The notes: generated from the letters alone by a model not told the origin. 64,000 nucleotides of DNA from Ruminococcus difficilis (GCF_016680995.1 NZ_JAEQMG010000040.1:170926-234925); one strand, 5' to 3'; shown: positions 34,440 through 43,714, counted from the stretch's first letter. Made by a program: numbers and translations.

Positions 34440-36536
34440 TTACTGTACGCTGAACAGAAGTTGACCGTAGCTCGGATAGGGCCAGTGCTTGCTGTCGGTA
34501 CACATCTCCATCTCGTCGGAGATCGCGCGCAGCTCGGACATGGTCGAGAGCATCTCGTTACAGCAGTATTCGGCGTGGCTCTGGATATTCTTGCGGTAGG
34601 CGATGGAGCCGCCGACCTTGGAATCCAGCTCGTCGATCTTGTCGCTGAACTGTGACAGCAGATCGCTCAGCTTCGACAGCAGCTTGACCTCGGCGTCCAC
34701 ACGGATATCGTCGGACACCGCGCGCTTTCCGCGGATGGTCTCGGCGAGCTCGCCGGTAAAGGCGGATACGGCGGGGAAGATGTCCTTCTTCGCCATATCG
34801 AGCATCGTCAGCGCCTCGAGGTCGATGATCTTGATGTAGTTTTCGAGCAGGATCTCCTGACGCGCCTTGACCTCGGTCTCATTGAAGATGCTGTTGCGCT
34901 TGAAGAGGTCGAGGTTCTTCTTGAGGGTATATTTTTTCAGCGCCTCGGGGGTCGATGTCAGGTTGAGCAGACCGCGCTGTTCCGCCTCGGTGACCCACTC
35001 GTCGGTGTAGCCGTCGCCGTTGAAGATGATGCGGCGGTGTTTTTTGAGGTTCTTGCGGATCAGGCGGCGTACCGCGGCGTCAAAGTCAGCCGCGTTCTCC
35101 AGCTCGTCGGAGAAGCTCGACAGCACATCCGCGACCATCGTGTTGAGCATGATGTTGGGGCAGGAGATGTTCAGCGCCGAACCTAAGGAGCGGAACTCGA
35201 ACTTGTTGCCCGTAAACGCGAAGGGCGAGGTGCGGTTGCGGTCGGTGGTATCCTTGCGGATCTCGGGCAGCGTCTCGGCGCCCGTATTCATGACGACCTT
35301 GCCCTGACTCTCGTACTCCTCGCGGTTGATGATCGCCTCGACAATCGCTTCCAGGTCGTCGCCTAAGAACATCGAGATGATGAACGGCGGCGCCTCGTCA
35401 CCGCCCATGCGGTGATCGTTGCCTGCGGTCGCGACAGACAGGCGCAGCAGATCCTGATATTCATCCACCGCGGTGATGACGGCGGTCAAAAACAGCAGGA
35501 ACTGGGTGTTTTCCTCGGGCTTTTTGCCGGGCTTGAGAAGATTCTCGCCCGTGTTGGTGGATAGCGACCAGTTGTTATGCTTACCGGAGCCGTTCACGCC
35601 CTTGAAGGGCTTTTCATGCAGCAGGCAGACCATGCCGTGCTTTCTGGCGATGCGCTTCATCAGCTCCATCGTGAGCTGGTTGTGATCGGCGGCGATATTG
35701 ACGGTAGTGAAGATCGGCGCCAGCTCATGCTGTGCCGGAGCGACCTCGTTATGCTCGGTCTTGGCGTAGATGCCCAGCTTCCACAGCTCCTCATCCAGCT
35801 CCGCCATAAACGCCTTGACGCGCTGTTTGATCGCGCCGAAGTAGTGGTCGTCGAGCTGCTGACCCTTGGGCGAACGCGCGCCGAAGAGGGTGCGGCCGGT
35901 ATATTTCAGATCCTTGCGGCGTTCGTAAACGTCCTTGTCGATCAAAAAGTACTCCTGCTCGGGGCCGACGGTCGCGTCCACGCGGGTGACGTCGGTCTTG
36001 CCGAAGAGGTGCAGGATGCGCACGCTCTCGTGATTGATGCGGTTCATCGAACGCAGCAGGGGCGTCTTTTTGTCCAGCACGTCGCCGGTATAGGACATGA
36101 ACGCAGTGGGGATGCACAGGGTATTATCCTTAACGAACGCGGGCGAGGTGGGATCCCATGTGGTATAGCCGCGCGCTTCAAAGGTGGCGCGGATACCGCC
36201 GGAGGGGAAGGAGGACGCGTCGGGCTCTCCCTTGATCAGCTCCTTGCCCGAGAACTCCATGATGACATGGCCGTCCGCGTGAGGGGAGATGAAGCTGTCG
36301 TGCTTTTCGGCGGTGATGCCGGTCATCGGCTGGAACCAGTGGGTGTAGTGGGTACAGCCCTTCTCGATCGCCCATTCCTTCATCGCGTCGGCAACGTCGT
36401 TGGCGACCTTGATATCGAGCGGCGTACCGTTCTCGATGCTCTCGCGGTAGGAGTCATAGACCTCCTGCGTCAGCCGCACGCGCATCTTTTCGTCATTGAA
36501 TACATTTGAGGCAAAAATGCCGGGTACATCTATCAT
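34440..36536 (-). CDS. glnN: Glutamine synthetase type III
   Basis: This 698-residue GSIII enzyme condenses glutamate, ammonia and ATP to glutamine. The start at 36536 has GGGAGGTTATTTG upstream; a longer frame upstream is only repeat sequence. [15 protein letters not shown] opens the GSIII N-terminal domain. [25 protein letters not shown] and [17 protein letters not shown] hold the metal and substrate residues, and [16 protein letters not shown] is the late catalytic motif. The length is typical of the family. The mRNA leader contains a nuclease-less type-A hairpin element. Confidence 0.95.
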   Translation of the reverse strand: MIDVPGIFASNVFNDEKMRVRLTQEVYDSYRESIENGTPLDIKVANDVADAMKEWAIEKGCTHYTHWFQPMTGITAEKHDSFISPHADGHVIMEFSGKELIKGEPDASSFPSGGIRATFEARGYTTWDPTSPAFVKDNTLCIPTAFMSYTGDVLDKKTPLLRSMNRINHESVRILHLFGKTDVTRVDATVGPEQEYFLIDKDVYERRKDLKYTGRTLFGARSPKGQQLDDHYFGAIKQRVKAFMAELDEELWKLGIYAKTEHNEVAPAQHELAPIFTTVNIAADHNQLTMELMKRIARKHGMVCLLHEKPFKGVNGSGKHNNWSLSTNTGENLLKPGKKPEENTQFLLFLTAVITAVDEYQDLLRLSVATAGNDHRMGGDEAPPFIISMFLGDDLEAIVEAIINREEYESQGKVVMNTGAETLPEIRKDTTDRNRTSPFAFTGNKFEFRSLGSALNISCPNIMLNTMVADVLSSFSDELENAADFDAAVRRLIRKNLKKHRRIIFNGDGYTDEWVTEAEQRGLLNLTSTPEALKKYTLKKNLDLFKRNSIFNETEVKARQEILLENYIKIIDLEALTMLDMAKKDIFPAVSAFTGELAETIRGKRAVSDDIRVDAEVKLLSKLSDLLSQFSDKIDELDSKVGGSIAYRKNIQSHAEYCCNEMLSTMSELRAISDEMEMCTDSKHWPYPSYGQLLFSVQ

Positions 36537-36571
36537 CAAATAACCTCCCATGGCAACAGGAAATTGATACA

Positions 36572-36709
36572 GCCTCCCTTTCCTAAGGGAGGTGCCCCTG
36601 ACGCGAGCGTCAAGGGGCGGAGGGTTGTCGTTTGATCGAAAGCGTTTTTGGCAACCCCCAGTCACCGTGACATAAATGTCCGGTGACAGCCCCCTTAGGA
36701 AAGGGAGCC
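36572..36709. mobile_element. Type-A hairpin element without nuclease in the glnN leader
   Basis: Left end GCCTCCCTTTCCTAAGGGAG, GTGCCCCTGACGCGAGCGTC, GGCGGAGGGTTG; right end GGCAACCCCCAGTCACCGTG, then CCGGTGACAGCCCCCTTAGG and AAAGGGAGCC. It is only 138 bp long, with about 30 bases between the inverted ends. It keeps the GTTGTCGTTTGA junction seen before the nuclease start in copy 2, so it looks like an internal-deletion derivative. Confidence 0.8.
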
Positions 36710-36719
36710 TATTTACTAA

Positions 36720-36748
36720 AGTATATTCGATTCCGTCGCCCGTGTCAA
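36720..36748 (-). promoter_or_regulatory. Promoter of glnN
   Basis: On the minus strand TTGACA (36743-36748) and TATACT (36720-36725), 17-base spacer. The hairpin element lies between it and the start codon, giving a leader of about 180 nt. Confidence 0.75.
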
Positions 36749-36773
36749 CTAAAACCACGCAGTTTCATTTAAA

Positions 36774-36882
36774 TGTCATTGCGAAGGACGCATTAAGCTA
36801 AGGTTGAGATTGCCGCGTCGGAATGAGATTCCTCCTCGCAATGACGATCAATATGCGTCCTGTGGTAATCTCAACCGAATAG
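36774..36882. repeat. GTCATTGCGAAG-family repeat
   Basis: GTCATTGCGAAGGACGCATT, GGTTGAGATTGCCGCGTCGG, TCCTCGCAATGACGATCAAT and GCGTCCTGTGGTAATCTCAA. Two nested inverted pairs are present. Confidence 0.65.
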
Positions 36883-36887
36883 CTTTG

Positions 36888-36916
36888 TTGACTTTGCGCA
36901 CAAATCTCTGTATAAT
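36888..36916 (+). promoter_or_regulatory. Promoter of dapF
   Basis: TTGACT (36888-36893), 17 bases, TATAAT (36911-36916), 22 bases before the start codon, so the leader is nearly absent. Confidence 0.8.
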
Positions 36917-36937
36917 TGACCCGAAAGGGTGATTTTT

Positions 36938-37786
36938 ATGAAAAAACTGCGTTTTACCAAGATGCACGGCATCTCGAACGACTATGTATATATCAGCACA
37001 TTTGACCAGCCCGAGGAGGATTGGGAGCAGCTCGCGATCCGTCTGAGCGACCGCCGCACCGGTATCGGCGGCGACGGCATCATCCTCGTGTGTCCGTCCG
37101 ATGTCGCCGACGCGAAGATGCGGATCTTCAACGCCGACGGCAGTGAGGGCAAGATGTGCGGCAACGGCATCCGCTGTGTCGGCAAGTTCGTCTATGACAA
37201 GGGACTTGTCCCCGCTGAGAAAACCACCATCACCATCGATACGCTCAGCGGCATCAAAACACTGGAGCTGACCGTAAAGGACGGCAAGGTGCAGTCCGCC
37301 CGCGTCGATATGGAGGCGGCGATCCTGCGCCCCGCCGATATCCCCGTCCGATACGACGGCGACAGGATGATCGACGCGCCTTTAGAGGTAGACGGCAGGA
37401 TATGGAACGTCACCGCTGTTTCGATGGGCAACCCGCACTGTGTGACCTTCGTGGACGATGTGGACAGCCTCGACCTCGAGAAGATCGGCCCGCATTTTGA
37501 GAACCACCCCATTTTCCCCGAGAGGGTGAATACGGAGTTCGTCAAGGTCATCGACGACCATACCCTGCAGATGCGCGTATGGGAGCGCGGTTCGGGCGAG
37601 ACTTGGGCTTGCGGCACCGGCGCCTGCGCGACCGCCGTAGCGGCGTGCCTGAACGGTTACTGCAAAAAGGGCGACGATATCACCGTGCACCTGCGCGGCG
37701 GCGATCTGGTCATCCGCTATACCGACGATACCGTCATCATGACCGGCCCTGCGTCCACCGTTTTTGAGGGTACTGTCGAAATATAA
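36938..37786 (+). CDS. dapF: Diaminopimelate epimerase
   Basis: This 282-residue enzyme interconverts LL- and meso-diaminopimelate for lysine and peptidoglycan synthesis. RFTKMHGISNDYVYI is the N-terminal motif, DGSEGKMCGNGIRCVGKFVY holds the first catalytic cysteine, and WERGSGETWACGTGACATA the second. Also conserved are MGNPHCVTFVDD and RVNTEFVKV. The start ATG at 36938 follows GAAAGGGTGATTTTT. It is monocistronic, with repeats on both sides. Confidence 0.95.
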   Translation: MKKLRFTKMHGISNDYVYISTFDQPEEDWEQLAIRLSDRRTGIGGDGIILVCPSDVADAKMRIFNADGSEGKMCGNGIRCVGKFVYDKGLVPAEKTTITIDTLSGIKTLELTVKDGKVQSARVDMEAAILRPADIPVRYDGDRMIDAPLEVDGRIWNVTAVSMGNPHCVTFVDDVDSLDLEKIGPHFENHPIFPERVNTEFVKVIDDHTLQMRVWERGSGETWACGTGACATAVAACLNGYCKKGDDITVHLRGGDLVIRYTDDTVIMTGPASTVFEGTVEI

Positions 37787-37993
37787 CTGTATGGTACGGA
37801 GGACATGTGCGCCCTATCGATCGTCATTGCGAACCCCATGACACGCGTGTCGGGGGGTGTGGCAATCTCAACCTTATAACAATGAGGAGTGAGGAATGAG
37901 GAGTTGATCTCACCGTCCTCACTTTCCTTTTGCCTAAAAAGTTTTCCTCATACTATGCCTGTTCCGTCAAGATGATGAAAGTATCGGGAAGAC

Positions 37994-38022
37994 TTGACTT
38001 TATCATGATAAAGTGATAAACT
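37994..38022 (+). promoter_or_regulatory. Promoter with embedded 16-bp palindromic operator for the yerC-his operon
   Basis: TTGACT (37994-37999) and TAAACT (38017-38022) are 17 bases apart. The perfect palindrome CTTTATCATGATAAAG (37998-38013) fills the spacer, an ideal position for a repressor. The first gene downstream encodes a TrpR-like protein, which is the obvious candidate to bind it (autoregulated histidine repressor). The binding itself is inferred. Confidence 0.6.
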
Positions 38023-38032
38023 GACTTTAAAA

Positions 38033-38170
38033 ATGAGGAGTTAGGAGTTGTGGGAAGCACTTCGTGCTTTGGATTCCTAAAAGATGGTCAAAAGCGTTGC
38101 TGATCCATTTACAAATGGGTGTGGGCATTGCCCACCATTCACTCCTAACTCCTAACTCCTCATTCCTAAC
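38033..38170. repeat. Inverted GAGGAGTTAGGAGTTG repeat pair in the his leader
   Basis: AATGAGGAGTTAGGAGTTGT at the left, and CACTCCTAACTCCTAACTCC with TCATTCCTAAC at the right, enclose two small hairpins (GCACTTCGTGC, GGGCATTGCCC). They lie between the his promoter and yerC and would fold in the leader RNA. Confidence 0.65.
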
Positions 38171-38188
38171 TGACAAAAGAGGTATATT

Positions 38189-38476
38189 ATGAACCATTCT
38201 CCGTCTGCCGACAGGCTCTTTGAGGCGATCTTGAGCCTGAAAGATATCGACGAATGTTACAATTTTTTTGAAGATCTCTGCACGATCACCGAGCTGCGCG
38301 ATATGTGTCAGCGGCTCGATACCGCCTTTCTGATCGATGAGGGCGTCAGCTACCAGAAGATCAGCGAGCAGATCGGCGTATCCACCGCCACCATCAGCCG
38401 CGTGAGCCGTTGCCTCAACTACGGCGCGGGCGGTTATCGCTCCGTGATCGACCGAATGAAGGAGGGAGAAGAATGA
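38189..38476 (+). CDS. yerC: YerC/YecD-type TrpR-family regulator
   Basis: The protein has 95 residues. FFEDLCTITELRDMCQRL and DEGVSYQKISEQIGVSTATI then SRVSRCLNYG form the Trp-repressor helix-turn-helix, as in YerC/YecD proteins of Firmicutes. The recognition helix is VSTATISRV. It overlaps the next gene by ATGA, at the head of the histidine operon. In related genomes such proteins are predicted histidine repressors. The palindrome in the promoter supports autoregulation. The ligand is unproven. Confidence 0.9.
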   Translation: MNHSPSADRLFEAILSLKDIDECYNFFEDLCTITELRDMCQRLDTAFLIDEGVSYQKISEQIGVSTATISRVSRCLNYGAGGYRSVIDRMKEGEE

Positions 38477-40050
38477 ATATCAACGACAGCGTACTCAGCT
38501 ACGCCGAACGCCTGAACTTCTCGCTCAGAGAATTGTACAGTCAAAACGGCTATCAGCCTTATCGCATGAGCAAATTCGAGGATTATGACCTCTACAGCCG
38601 CAATATGGACTTTTTGGTGTCCGACCGCGTCATCACCTTTACCGATCTCAGCGGCAAGCTCAAAGCGCTCAAGCCCGATGTGACCCTCTCCATCATCAAG
38701 AACCATACCGATGACGCGACCCGCAAGCTTTATTATAACGAGAACGTGTACCGCGTCAGCAAGGGCGCGGACGGCTATAAGGAGATCATGCAGGCGGGTG
38801 TGGAGTGTATCGGCGACGTCGACAACGCCCTTGTCGGCGAGAGCTTGATGCTCGCCGCAAAGAGCCTTGAGCTGATCGGTGGGAACTTTGTCCTCGATGT
38901 GTCCGACCTCGACATCCTCAACGCCGCGGCGGAACAAGTCACCGACAGCAAGCCCCTGCAGGATGAGCTGGTCAAGTGCGTGAGCGAAAAGAACGCCCAC
39001 GGCATCCTCTCACTGTGCGAGAACAACGGCATTGATCCCGCTGCCGCCGACAGCCTGATCGCGCTGCTGACGATGTGCGGCGCTCCCGACAGGGTGCTCC
39101 CGAAGCTGAGCGACCTGTGCGAATCTCTCGATTGCCGTGACGCGTATGAAGAACTCAGCGAAGCGCTGTCCGTGTTCCAAGATACGCCGCTGCTCTCCAG
39201 GATTCAGATCGACTTTTCGGTCGTGGGAGATCGCAGTTATTATAACGGCGTGATCTTCAAGGGCTTTTTGAGCGGCGTGCCCGACAGCGTGCTTTCGGGC
39301 GGCAGATACGATAAGCTCCTGCGCCGCATGAAGCGCAGCGCCAAGGCGGTCGGCTTTGCCGTCTATCTCGATAAGCTCGAGCGTGTCGACGAGACGACCG
39401 CGGTCGATGTTCCTGTGGATTCTATGCTGAACGTCGCGCTGCCCAAGGGCAGACTCGGCGAAAAGGTCTACGCGATGTTTGAGGCGGCGGGATTCCCCTG
39501 TCCGTCCATCAAGGAAAATAACCGTAAGCTGATTTTTGAGAATCCCGAGGCGGGTGTGCGCTATTTCTGGGTCAAGCCCAGCGACGTGGCGATCTACGTC
39601 GAGCGCGGCGCCGCGGATATCGGCGTTGCGGGCAAGGATATTCTGCTCGAATATGAGCCGGAGGTTTATGAGCTGCTCGATCTCGGGTTCGGCAAGTGCC
39701 GCATGGCGGTCGCCGCGCCCAAGGGCTTTGAGGATGACAGGCGCCGTACCCTGCGTGTGGCGACCAAGTTCTCGAAGATCGCCGCGGATCACTACGCGCA
39801 GAAGGGCAGAGATATCGATATCGTCCACCTCAACGGCTCCATCGAGATCGCGCCCATCTTAGGGCTGACTGACGTTATCGTCGACATCGTCGAGACTGGC
39901 ACCACCCTCAGGGAGAATAACCTCGAGGTGGTCAAGAACATCGTGCCGATCTCCGCGCGCCTGATCGCGAACAAGAGCAGTTATAAGTTCAAGGGCGATA
40001 ATATCACCAAGATCGCGCATGAACTGAAGACCCAGATAGAGGTAATGTAG
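38473..40050 (+). CDS. hisZG: HisZ-HisG fusion: ATP phosphoribosyltransferase regulatory and catalytic parts in one chain
   Basis: The protein has 525 residues from ATG 38473. Residues 1 to about 305 are a HisRS-like HisZ domain (YSRNMDFLVSDRVITFTDLS, LKPDVTLSIIKNHTDD, LSGGRYDKLL). Residues about 315-525 are a short-form HisG (LNVALPKGRLGEKVYAMFEA, KPSDVAIYVERGAADIGVAG, and the PRPP loop DVIVDIVETGTTLRENNL). It catalyses the first step of histidine synthesis from ATP and PRPP. Separate hisZ and hisG genes are usual, and the fusion fixes a 1:1 ratio. A repeat pair follows it. Confidence 0.93.
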   Translation: MNINDSVLSYAERLNFSLRELYSQNGYQPYRMSKFEDYDLYSRNMDFLVSDRVITFTDLSGKLKALKPDVTLSIIKNHTDDATRKLYYNENVYRVSKGADGYKEIMQAGVECIGDVDNALVGESLMLAAKSLELIGGNFVLDVSDLDILNAAAEQVTDSKPLQDELVKCVSEKNAHGILSLCENNGIDPAAADSLIALLTMCGAPDRVLPKLSDLCESLDCRDAYEELSEALSVFQDTPLLSRIQIDFSVVGDRSYYNGVIFKGFLSGVPDSVLSGGRYDKLLRRMKRSAKAVGFAVYLDKLERVDETTAVDVPVDSMLNVALPKGRLGEKVYAMFEAAGFPCPSIKENNRKLIFENPEAGVRYFWVKPSDVAIYVERGAADIGVAGKDILLEYEPEVYELLDLGFGKCRMAVAAPKGFEDDRRRTLRVATKFSKIAADHYAQKGRDIDIVHLNGSIEIAPILGLTDVIVDIVETGTTLRENNLEVVKNIVPISARLIANKSSYKFKGDNITKIAHELKTQIEVM

Positions 40051-40153
40051 GGACGAGCATTGCTCGTCCGCAGAATGACGGGCATTGCAGGTCGCTGATA
40101 CGTCAGATAGAAGTATAACACGGCTGCACGCGGACGACCACTGGTCGTCCCTA
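40048..40153. repeat. TAGGGACGAGCA ... TGGTCGTCCCTA repeat in the his operon
   Basis: GTAGGGACGAGCATTGCTCG followed by TCC at the left and GGACGACCACTGGTCGTCCC followed by TAC at the right: palindromic ends in inverted orientation around about 60 bases. It begins at the stop codon of hisZG. Confidence 0.7.
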
Positions 40154-40174
40154 CGGCAAAACAGGAGAATAATC

Positions 40175-41461
40175 ATGATCAAAATACTAAACTACAACGA
40201 ACTGTCCTATGATGAGATCTTCGCTCGCTTTGAGCCGACCTCATCCGTGGAGGACGTCGTTTCCGATATCATCAAGACCGTCAGAGCGAACGGCGACAAG
40301 GCGCTCTTTGACTACACCGCGCGCTTTGACAAGGCACAGCTGACCGCCCTGCAGGTGACGAAGGAAGAGATCGAAGAAGCCGGCTCCATCGTTGAGCCGA
40401 AATTCATCGACATCCTCGAGCGCGCCGCGAAGAACATCCGCAAGTTCCATGAGGCGCAAAAGCGTCAGAGCCTCATCATCAACGATGAGGACGGCATCGT
40501 CACGGGGCAGAAGATCATCCCGGTCGACCGCGCGGGACTCTATGTGCCCGGCGGTACGGCGGCATATCCCTCCACCGTGTTGATGGACGCGATCCCTGCC
40601 AAGATCGCGGGCGTCAAAGAGGTCGTGATGGTCACACCGCCCTCTGCCGACGGAAAGGTGAATCCCGCCATCTTAGCGGCGGCGTCTGTCGCGGGCATCG
40701 ACAAGATCTTTAAGGTCGGCGGCGCACAGGCGATCGCCGCGCTCGCCTACGGTACCGAGAGCGTTCCCAAGGTGGACAAGATCGTCGGTCCCGGAAACGC
40801 ATTTGTCGCAGAGGCGAAGAAGCAGGTTTTCGGCACGGTCTCCATCGATATGATCGCGGGTCCGAGCGAGATCCTGGTCGTCGCGGATGAAAAATCCAAT
40901 CCCCGCTATGTCGCGGCTGATCTGCTCAGTCAGGCGGAGCATGATAAGAACGCCTCCGCGGTGCTGGTCACCGACAGTATGGCACTGGCACAGGCGGTAT
41001 CCGAAGAACTTGAAAAGCAGATCCCCCTGCTCGACCGCGCCGAGATCGCGCGCGCGTCCATCGACAACAACGGCAAGATCATTGTCGCCGATAATCTCAA
41101 CGTCGTCGTCGACATCGCCAACGAGATCGCGCCCGAGCATCTCGAATTGTGTGTGGACAACCCCTTTGACTGGCTGGATAAGATCCGCCACGCGGGCTCC
41201 ATCTTCATGGGACGCAACTGTCCCGAGGCGCTCGGTGATTACTTCGCGGGTCCCAACCACACCCTGCCCACTTCCGGCACGGCGAAGTTCTCCAGCCCCC
41301 TGAGTGTCGATGATTTTGTCAAAAAGACCCAGTATACCTACTACACCGCCGACGCCTTGAAGCGTGTTGCCGAGGACGTCGCCTTCTTCGCGAGAAAAGA
41401 GGGGCTCACCGGTCACGCCAAGTCCGCGGTGATCCGAACCCGTCCGGAGGATGAGGCATGA
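40175..41461 (+). CDS. hisD: Histidinol dehydrogenase
   Basis: This 428-residue zinc enzyme oxidises histidinol to histidine in two NAD-dependent steps. The start at 40175 follows AGGAGAATAATC. VDRAGLYVPGGTAAYPSTVL, KIVGPGNAFVAEAKKQVFG, DMIAGPSEILVVADE and AEHDKNASAVLVTD are family motifs, with the catalytic pair in IAPEHLELCVDNP and the last zinc region in GPNHTLPTSGTAKFSSPL. It is followed by hisC with a 4-base overlap. Confidence 0.96.
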   Translation: MIKILNYNELSYDEIFARFEPTSSVEDVVSDIIKTVRANGDKALFDYTARFDKAQLTALQVTKEEIEEAGSIVEPKFIDILERAAKNIRKFHEAQKRQSLIINDEDGIVTGQKIIPVDRAGLYVPGGTAAYPSTVLMDAIPAKIAGVKEVVMVTPPSADGKVNPAILAAASVAGIDKIFKVGGAQAIAALAYGTESVPKVDKIVGPGNAFVAEAKKQVFGTVSIDMIAGPSEILVVADEKSNPRYVAADLLSQAEHDKNASAVLVTDSMALAQAVSEELEKQIPLLDRAEIARASIDNNGKIIVADNLNVVVDIANEIAPEHLELCVDNPFDWLDKIRHAGSIFMGRNCPEALGDYFAGPNHTLPTSGTAKFSSPLSVDDFVKKTQYTYYTADALKRVAEDVAFFARKEGLTGHAKSAVIRTRPEDEA

Positions 41462-42522
41462 GCCGATTTTTCAGTCAGAAATACAATCATTTAGAGGCAT
41501 ATACCCCGGGTGAACAGCCCAAGGATATGCAATATGTCAAGCTCAATACCAACGAAAGCCCCTTCCCGCCGTCCGAAAAGGCGCTCAAATACGCGGCACA
41601 GGCGGCAGAGCGGTTACAGCTCTACTGCGACCCCGACTGCACCGTGCTCACGCGTGAATTCTGCAAGCTCTACGGGCTCGAGAAGGATGAGGTGCTCTTC
41701 ACCAACGGCTCGGATGACGCGCTGAACTTCGCGTTCATGGCGTTCTGCGACGACGATCATCCCGCCGCCTTTCCCGATATCACCTACGGCTTTTATCCGG
41801 TGTTTGCGGCGCTCAATCGCGTGCCCTATACCGAGATCCCGCTGAAAGAGGATTTCACCATCAATGTGGACGATTACTGCGGTATCAACAAGACCGTCTT
41901 TATCGCCAATCCCAACGCGCCCACGGGCATCCCGCTGAGCCTGTCGGATATTGAGAAGATTCTCAAAACCAATCCCGACAATGTGGTGATCGTGGATGAA
42001 GCGTATGTGGATTTCGGCACGGACAGCGCTGTCGGCTTGATCCATACCTATGACAATCTGCTGGTCACCCAGACCTTTTCCAAGTCGCGGTCGCTTGCGG
42101 GCGGTCGACTGGGGATGGCGATGGGTAACCGCTCGCTGATACAGGATCTGAACACCATCAAATATTCCACCAACCCCTACAACGTCAACAGCATGACCCA
42201 GGCGGCAGGCGTGGGCACGATCCTCGATGATGACTACGCAAAGAAGAATTGCGCCACTATCGCCGAGAACCGCGCTTATCTCACCGCCGAGCTGGAAAAG
42301 CTGGGCTTTGTTCATACACCGTCGACGGCGAATTTTGTCTTTGCCAAGCACCCTGAGCTTGACGGCGGAGGGCTTTATGCCGCGCTCAAGGAACGCGGTG
42401 TGCTGATCCGCCACTTCACCAAGGAGCGCATCAAGGACTATAATCGCATCACCGTCGGCACCAAGGAGCAGATCGATATCCTGCTCAAAACCATCAGAGA
42501 GATCATGGAGGAAACCGCATGA
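41458..42522 (+). CDS. hisC: Histidinol-phosphate aminotransferase
   Basis: This 354-residue fold-type I PLP aminotransferase converts imidazole acetol phosphate to histidinol phosphate. KLNTNESPFPPSEKA is the N-terminal HisC motif, NPNAPTGIPLS and VIVDEAYVDFG the cofactor region, and TQTFSKSRSLAGGRLGMAMG contains the PLP lysine. RHFTKERIKDYNRITVGTKE carries the substrate carboxylate arginines. It starts at the ATGA overlap with hisD and overlaps hisB likewise. Confidence 0.95.
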   Translation: MSRFFSQKYNHLEAYTPGEQPKDMQYVKLNTNESPFPPSEKALKYAAQAAERLQLYCDPDCTVLTREFCKLYGLEKDEVLFTNGSDDALNFAFMAFCDDDHPAAFPDITYGFYPVFAALNRVPYTEIPLKEDFTINVDDYCGINKTVFIANPNAPTGIPLSLSDIEKILKTNPDNVVIVDEAYVDFGTDSAVGLIHTYDNLLVTQTFSKSRSLAGGRLGMAMGNRSLIQDLNTIKYSTNPYNVNSMTQAAGVGTILDDDYAKKNCATIAENRAYLTAELEKLGFVHTPSTANFVFAKHPELDGGGLYAALKERGVLIRHFTKERIKDYNRITVGTKEQIDILLKTIREIMEETA

Positions 42523-43106
42523 GAATCGCTCAGATCACACGCACCACCAAAGAAACGGATATTCGCCTCACCCTGAACCTCGACGGCACAGGCAAAAGCG
42601 AGATACACAGCGGCGTCGGATTCCTCGACCATATGCTGACCCTGTTCGCGAAGCATGGCCGCTTTGATCTGGATCTGACCTGCAACGGCGACACCGAGGT
42701 CGACGACCACCACAGCGTGGAGGATATCGGTATCGCGCTGGGTCAGGCGTTTGAACAGGCATTGGGCGACAAGCGCGGCATCGTCCGTTACGGCAGCTTT
42801 ATCCTGCCGATGGATGAAACGCTCATTCTGTCCGCCGTGGATATCTCCGGCAGGAGCTATCTCAATTATGATCTGCATATCCCCACCCAGAAGGTCGGGA
42901 CATTCGATACGGAGCTGACGGAGGAATTCTTCCTCGGCTTTGTCCGCAACGCGAACCTCACCCTGCACCTCAAACAACTCGAGGGCAAAAACAGCCATCA
43001 CATCATCGAGGGCACCTTCAAATCCTTCGGCAGGACGATGAAGCAGGCTGTCGCGATCGATGAAAACTTCCGCGACGAGATCCCGTCCACCAAGGGGGTG
43101 CTGTGA
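42519..43106 (+). CDS. hisB: Imidazoleglycerol-phosphate dehydratase
   Basis: This 195-residue manganese enzyme dehydrates imidazole glycerol phosphate. GVGFLDHMLTLFAKHG and DDHHSVEDIGIALGQAF provide the first His clusters. FFLGFVRNANLTLHLKQLEG and KNSHHIIEGTFKSFGRTM provide the second set. It is monofunctional, without the fused phosphatase domain of enterobacteria, which agrees with the separate PHP phosphatase at the operon's end. Confidence 0.96.
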   Translation: MRIAQITRTTKETDIRLTLNLDGTGKSEIHSGVGFLDHMLTLFAKHGRFDLDLTCNGDTEVDDHHSVEDIGIALGQAFEQALGDKRGIVRYGSFILPMDETLILSAVDISGRSYLNYDLHIPTQKVGTFDTELTEEFFLGFVRNANLTLHLKQLEGKNSHHIIEGTFKSFGRTMKQAVAIDENFRDEIPSTKGVL

Positions 43107-43714
43107 TGATCGCGATCATCGACTACGGCGTCGGCAACCTGTTCTCCCTGCAATCGTCCTTCGCCGCGATAGGAGAAGAAGCGGTCGTCACCTCGGATGA
43201 AGCTGTCATTTCTCAGGCGGATCGTCTGATCCTACCGGGCGTCGGCGCGTTTGAGGACGCGGCGCAGAAGCTGCGTTCCTCCGGCATGGCGGACGTCATC
43301 AAGCGTGAAACCGCCGCGGGCAAGCCGCTGATGGGCATTTGCCTCGGTATGCAGCTGTTGTTTGACAAGAGCTATGAGTACGGAGAGCATGAGGGACTCG
43401 GGCTGATACGCGGCAATGTGCGCCCGATCGCCGAGGTGATCGACAAGGATCTCAAGATCCCGCACATCGGCTGGAACCGCCTGATCGTCAAGAAACCCAG
43501 CCCGCTGTTCCAATACCTGAACGACGGCGACTGTGTGTATTTTGTCCATTCCTACTACGCCGCTGACTGCGACGACAGCGTGACCGCGGTCGCGGAGTAC
43601 AGCGCGGAGCTGACCGCCTCGGTGGAAAAGGGCAATGTCTTCGGATGCCAGTTCCACCCCGAAAAGAGCGGTGATGTGGGATTGAAGATATTGAAAGCGT
43701 TTTGTGAACTTTAG
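43106..43714 (+). CDS. hisH: Imidazole glycerol phosphate synthase, glutaminase subunit
   Basis: This roughly 202-residue class-I glutamine amidotransferase overlaps the hisB stop. AIIDYGVGNLFSLQSSF opens the protein, and GKPLMGICLGMQLLFDKSYE is the nucleophile elbow with the catalytic Cys. NVFGCQFHPEKSGDVGLKIL carries the His-Glu pair. It feeds ammonia to HisF. Its TAG stop touches the left end of a type-C hairpin element that separates it from hisA. Confidence 0.95.
   Translation: MIAIIDYGVGNLFSLQSSFAAIGEEAVVTSDEAVISQADRLILPGVGAFEDAAQKLRSSGMADVIKRETAAGKPLMGICLGMQLLFDKSYEYGEHEGLGLIRGNVRPIAEVIDKDLKIPHIGWNRLIVKKPSPLFQYLNDGDCVYFVHSYYAADCDDSVTAVAEYSAELTASVEKGNVFGCQFHPEKSGDVGLKILKAFCEL

Larger units (their letters stand above)
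37787..38188. other. Intergenic region with repeats and the his promoter
   Basis: The 402 bases contain a GTCATTGCGAA-family repeat (37822-37876), GAGGAGT/GGAATGAGG tandem units (37882-37905), the promoter and operator at 37994-38022, and an inverted pair of GAGGAGTTAGGAGTTG repeats (38033-38170). No gene is supported. Confidence 0.6.

Noticed and set aside
36536..36758. Longer N terminus of glutamine synthetase (74 extra residues)
   Set aside because: The extension is translated hairpin-repeat sequence. A good ribosome site precedes the ATG at 36536, where family similarity begins.
38000..38188. Histidine leader peptide or attenuator
   Set aside because: No short frame rich in His codons was found. 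The region is promoter, palindrome and dispersed repeats.
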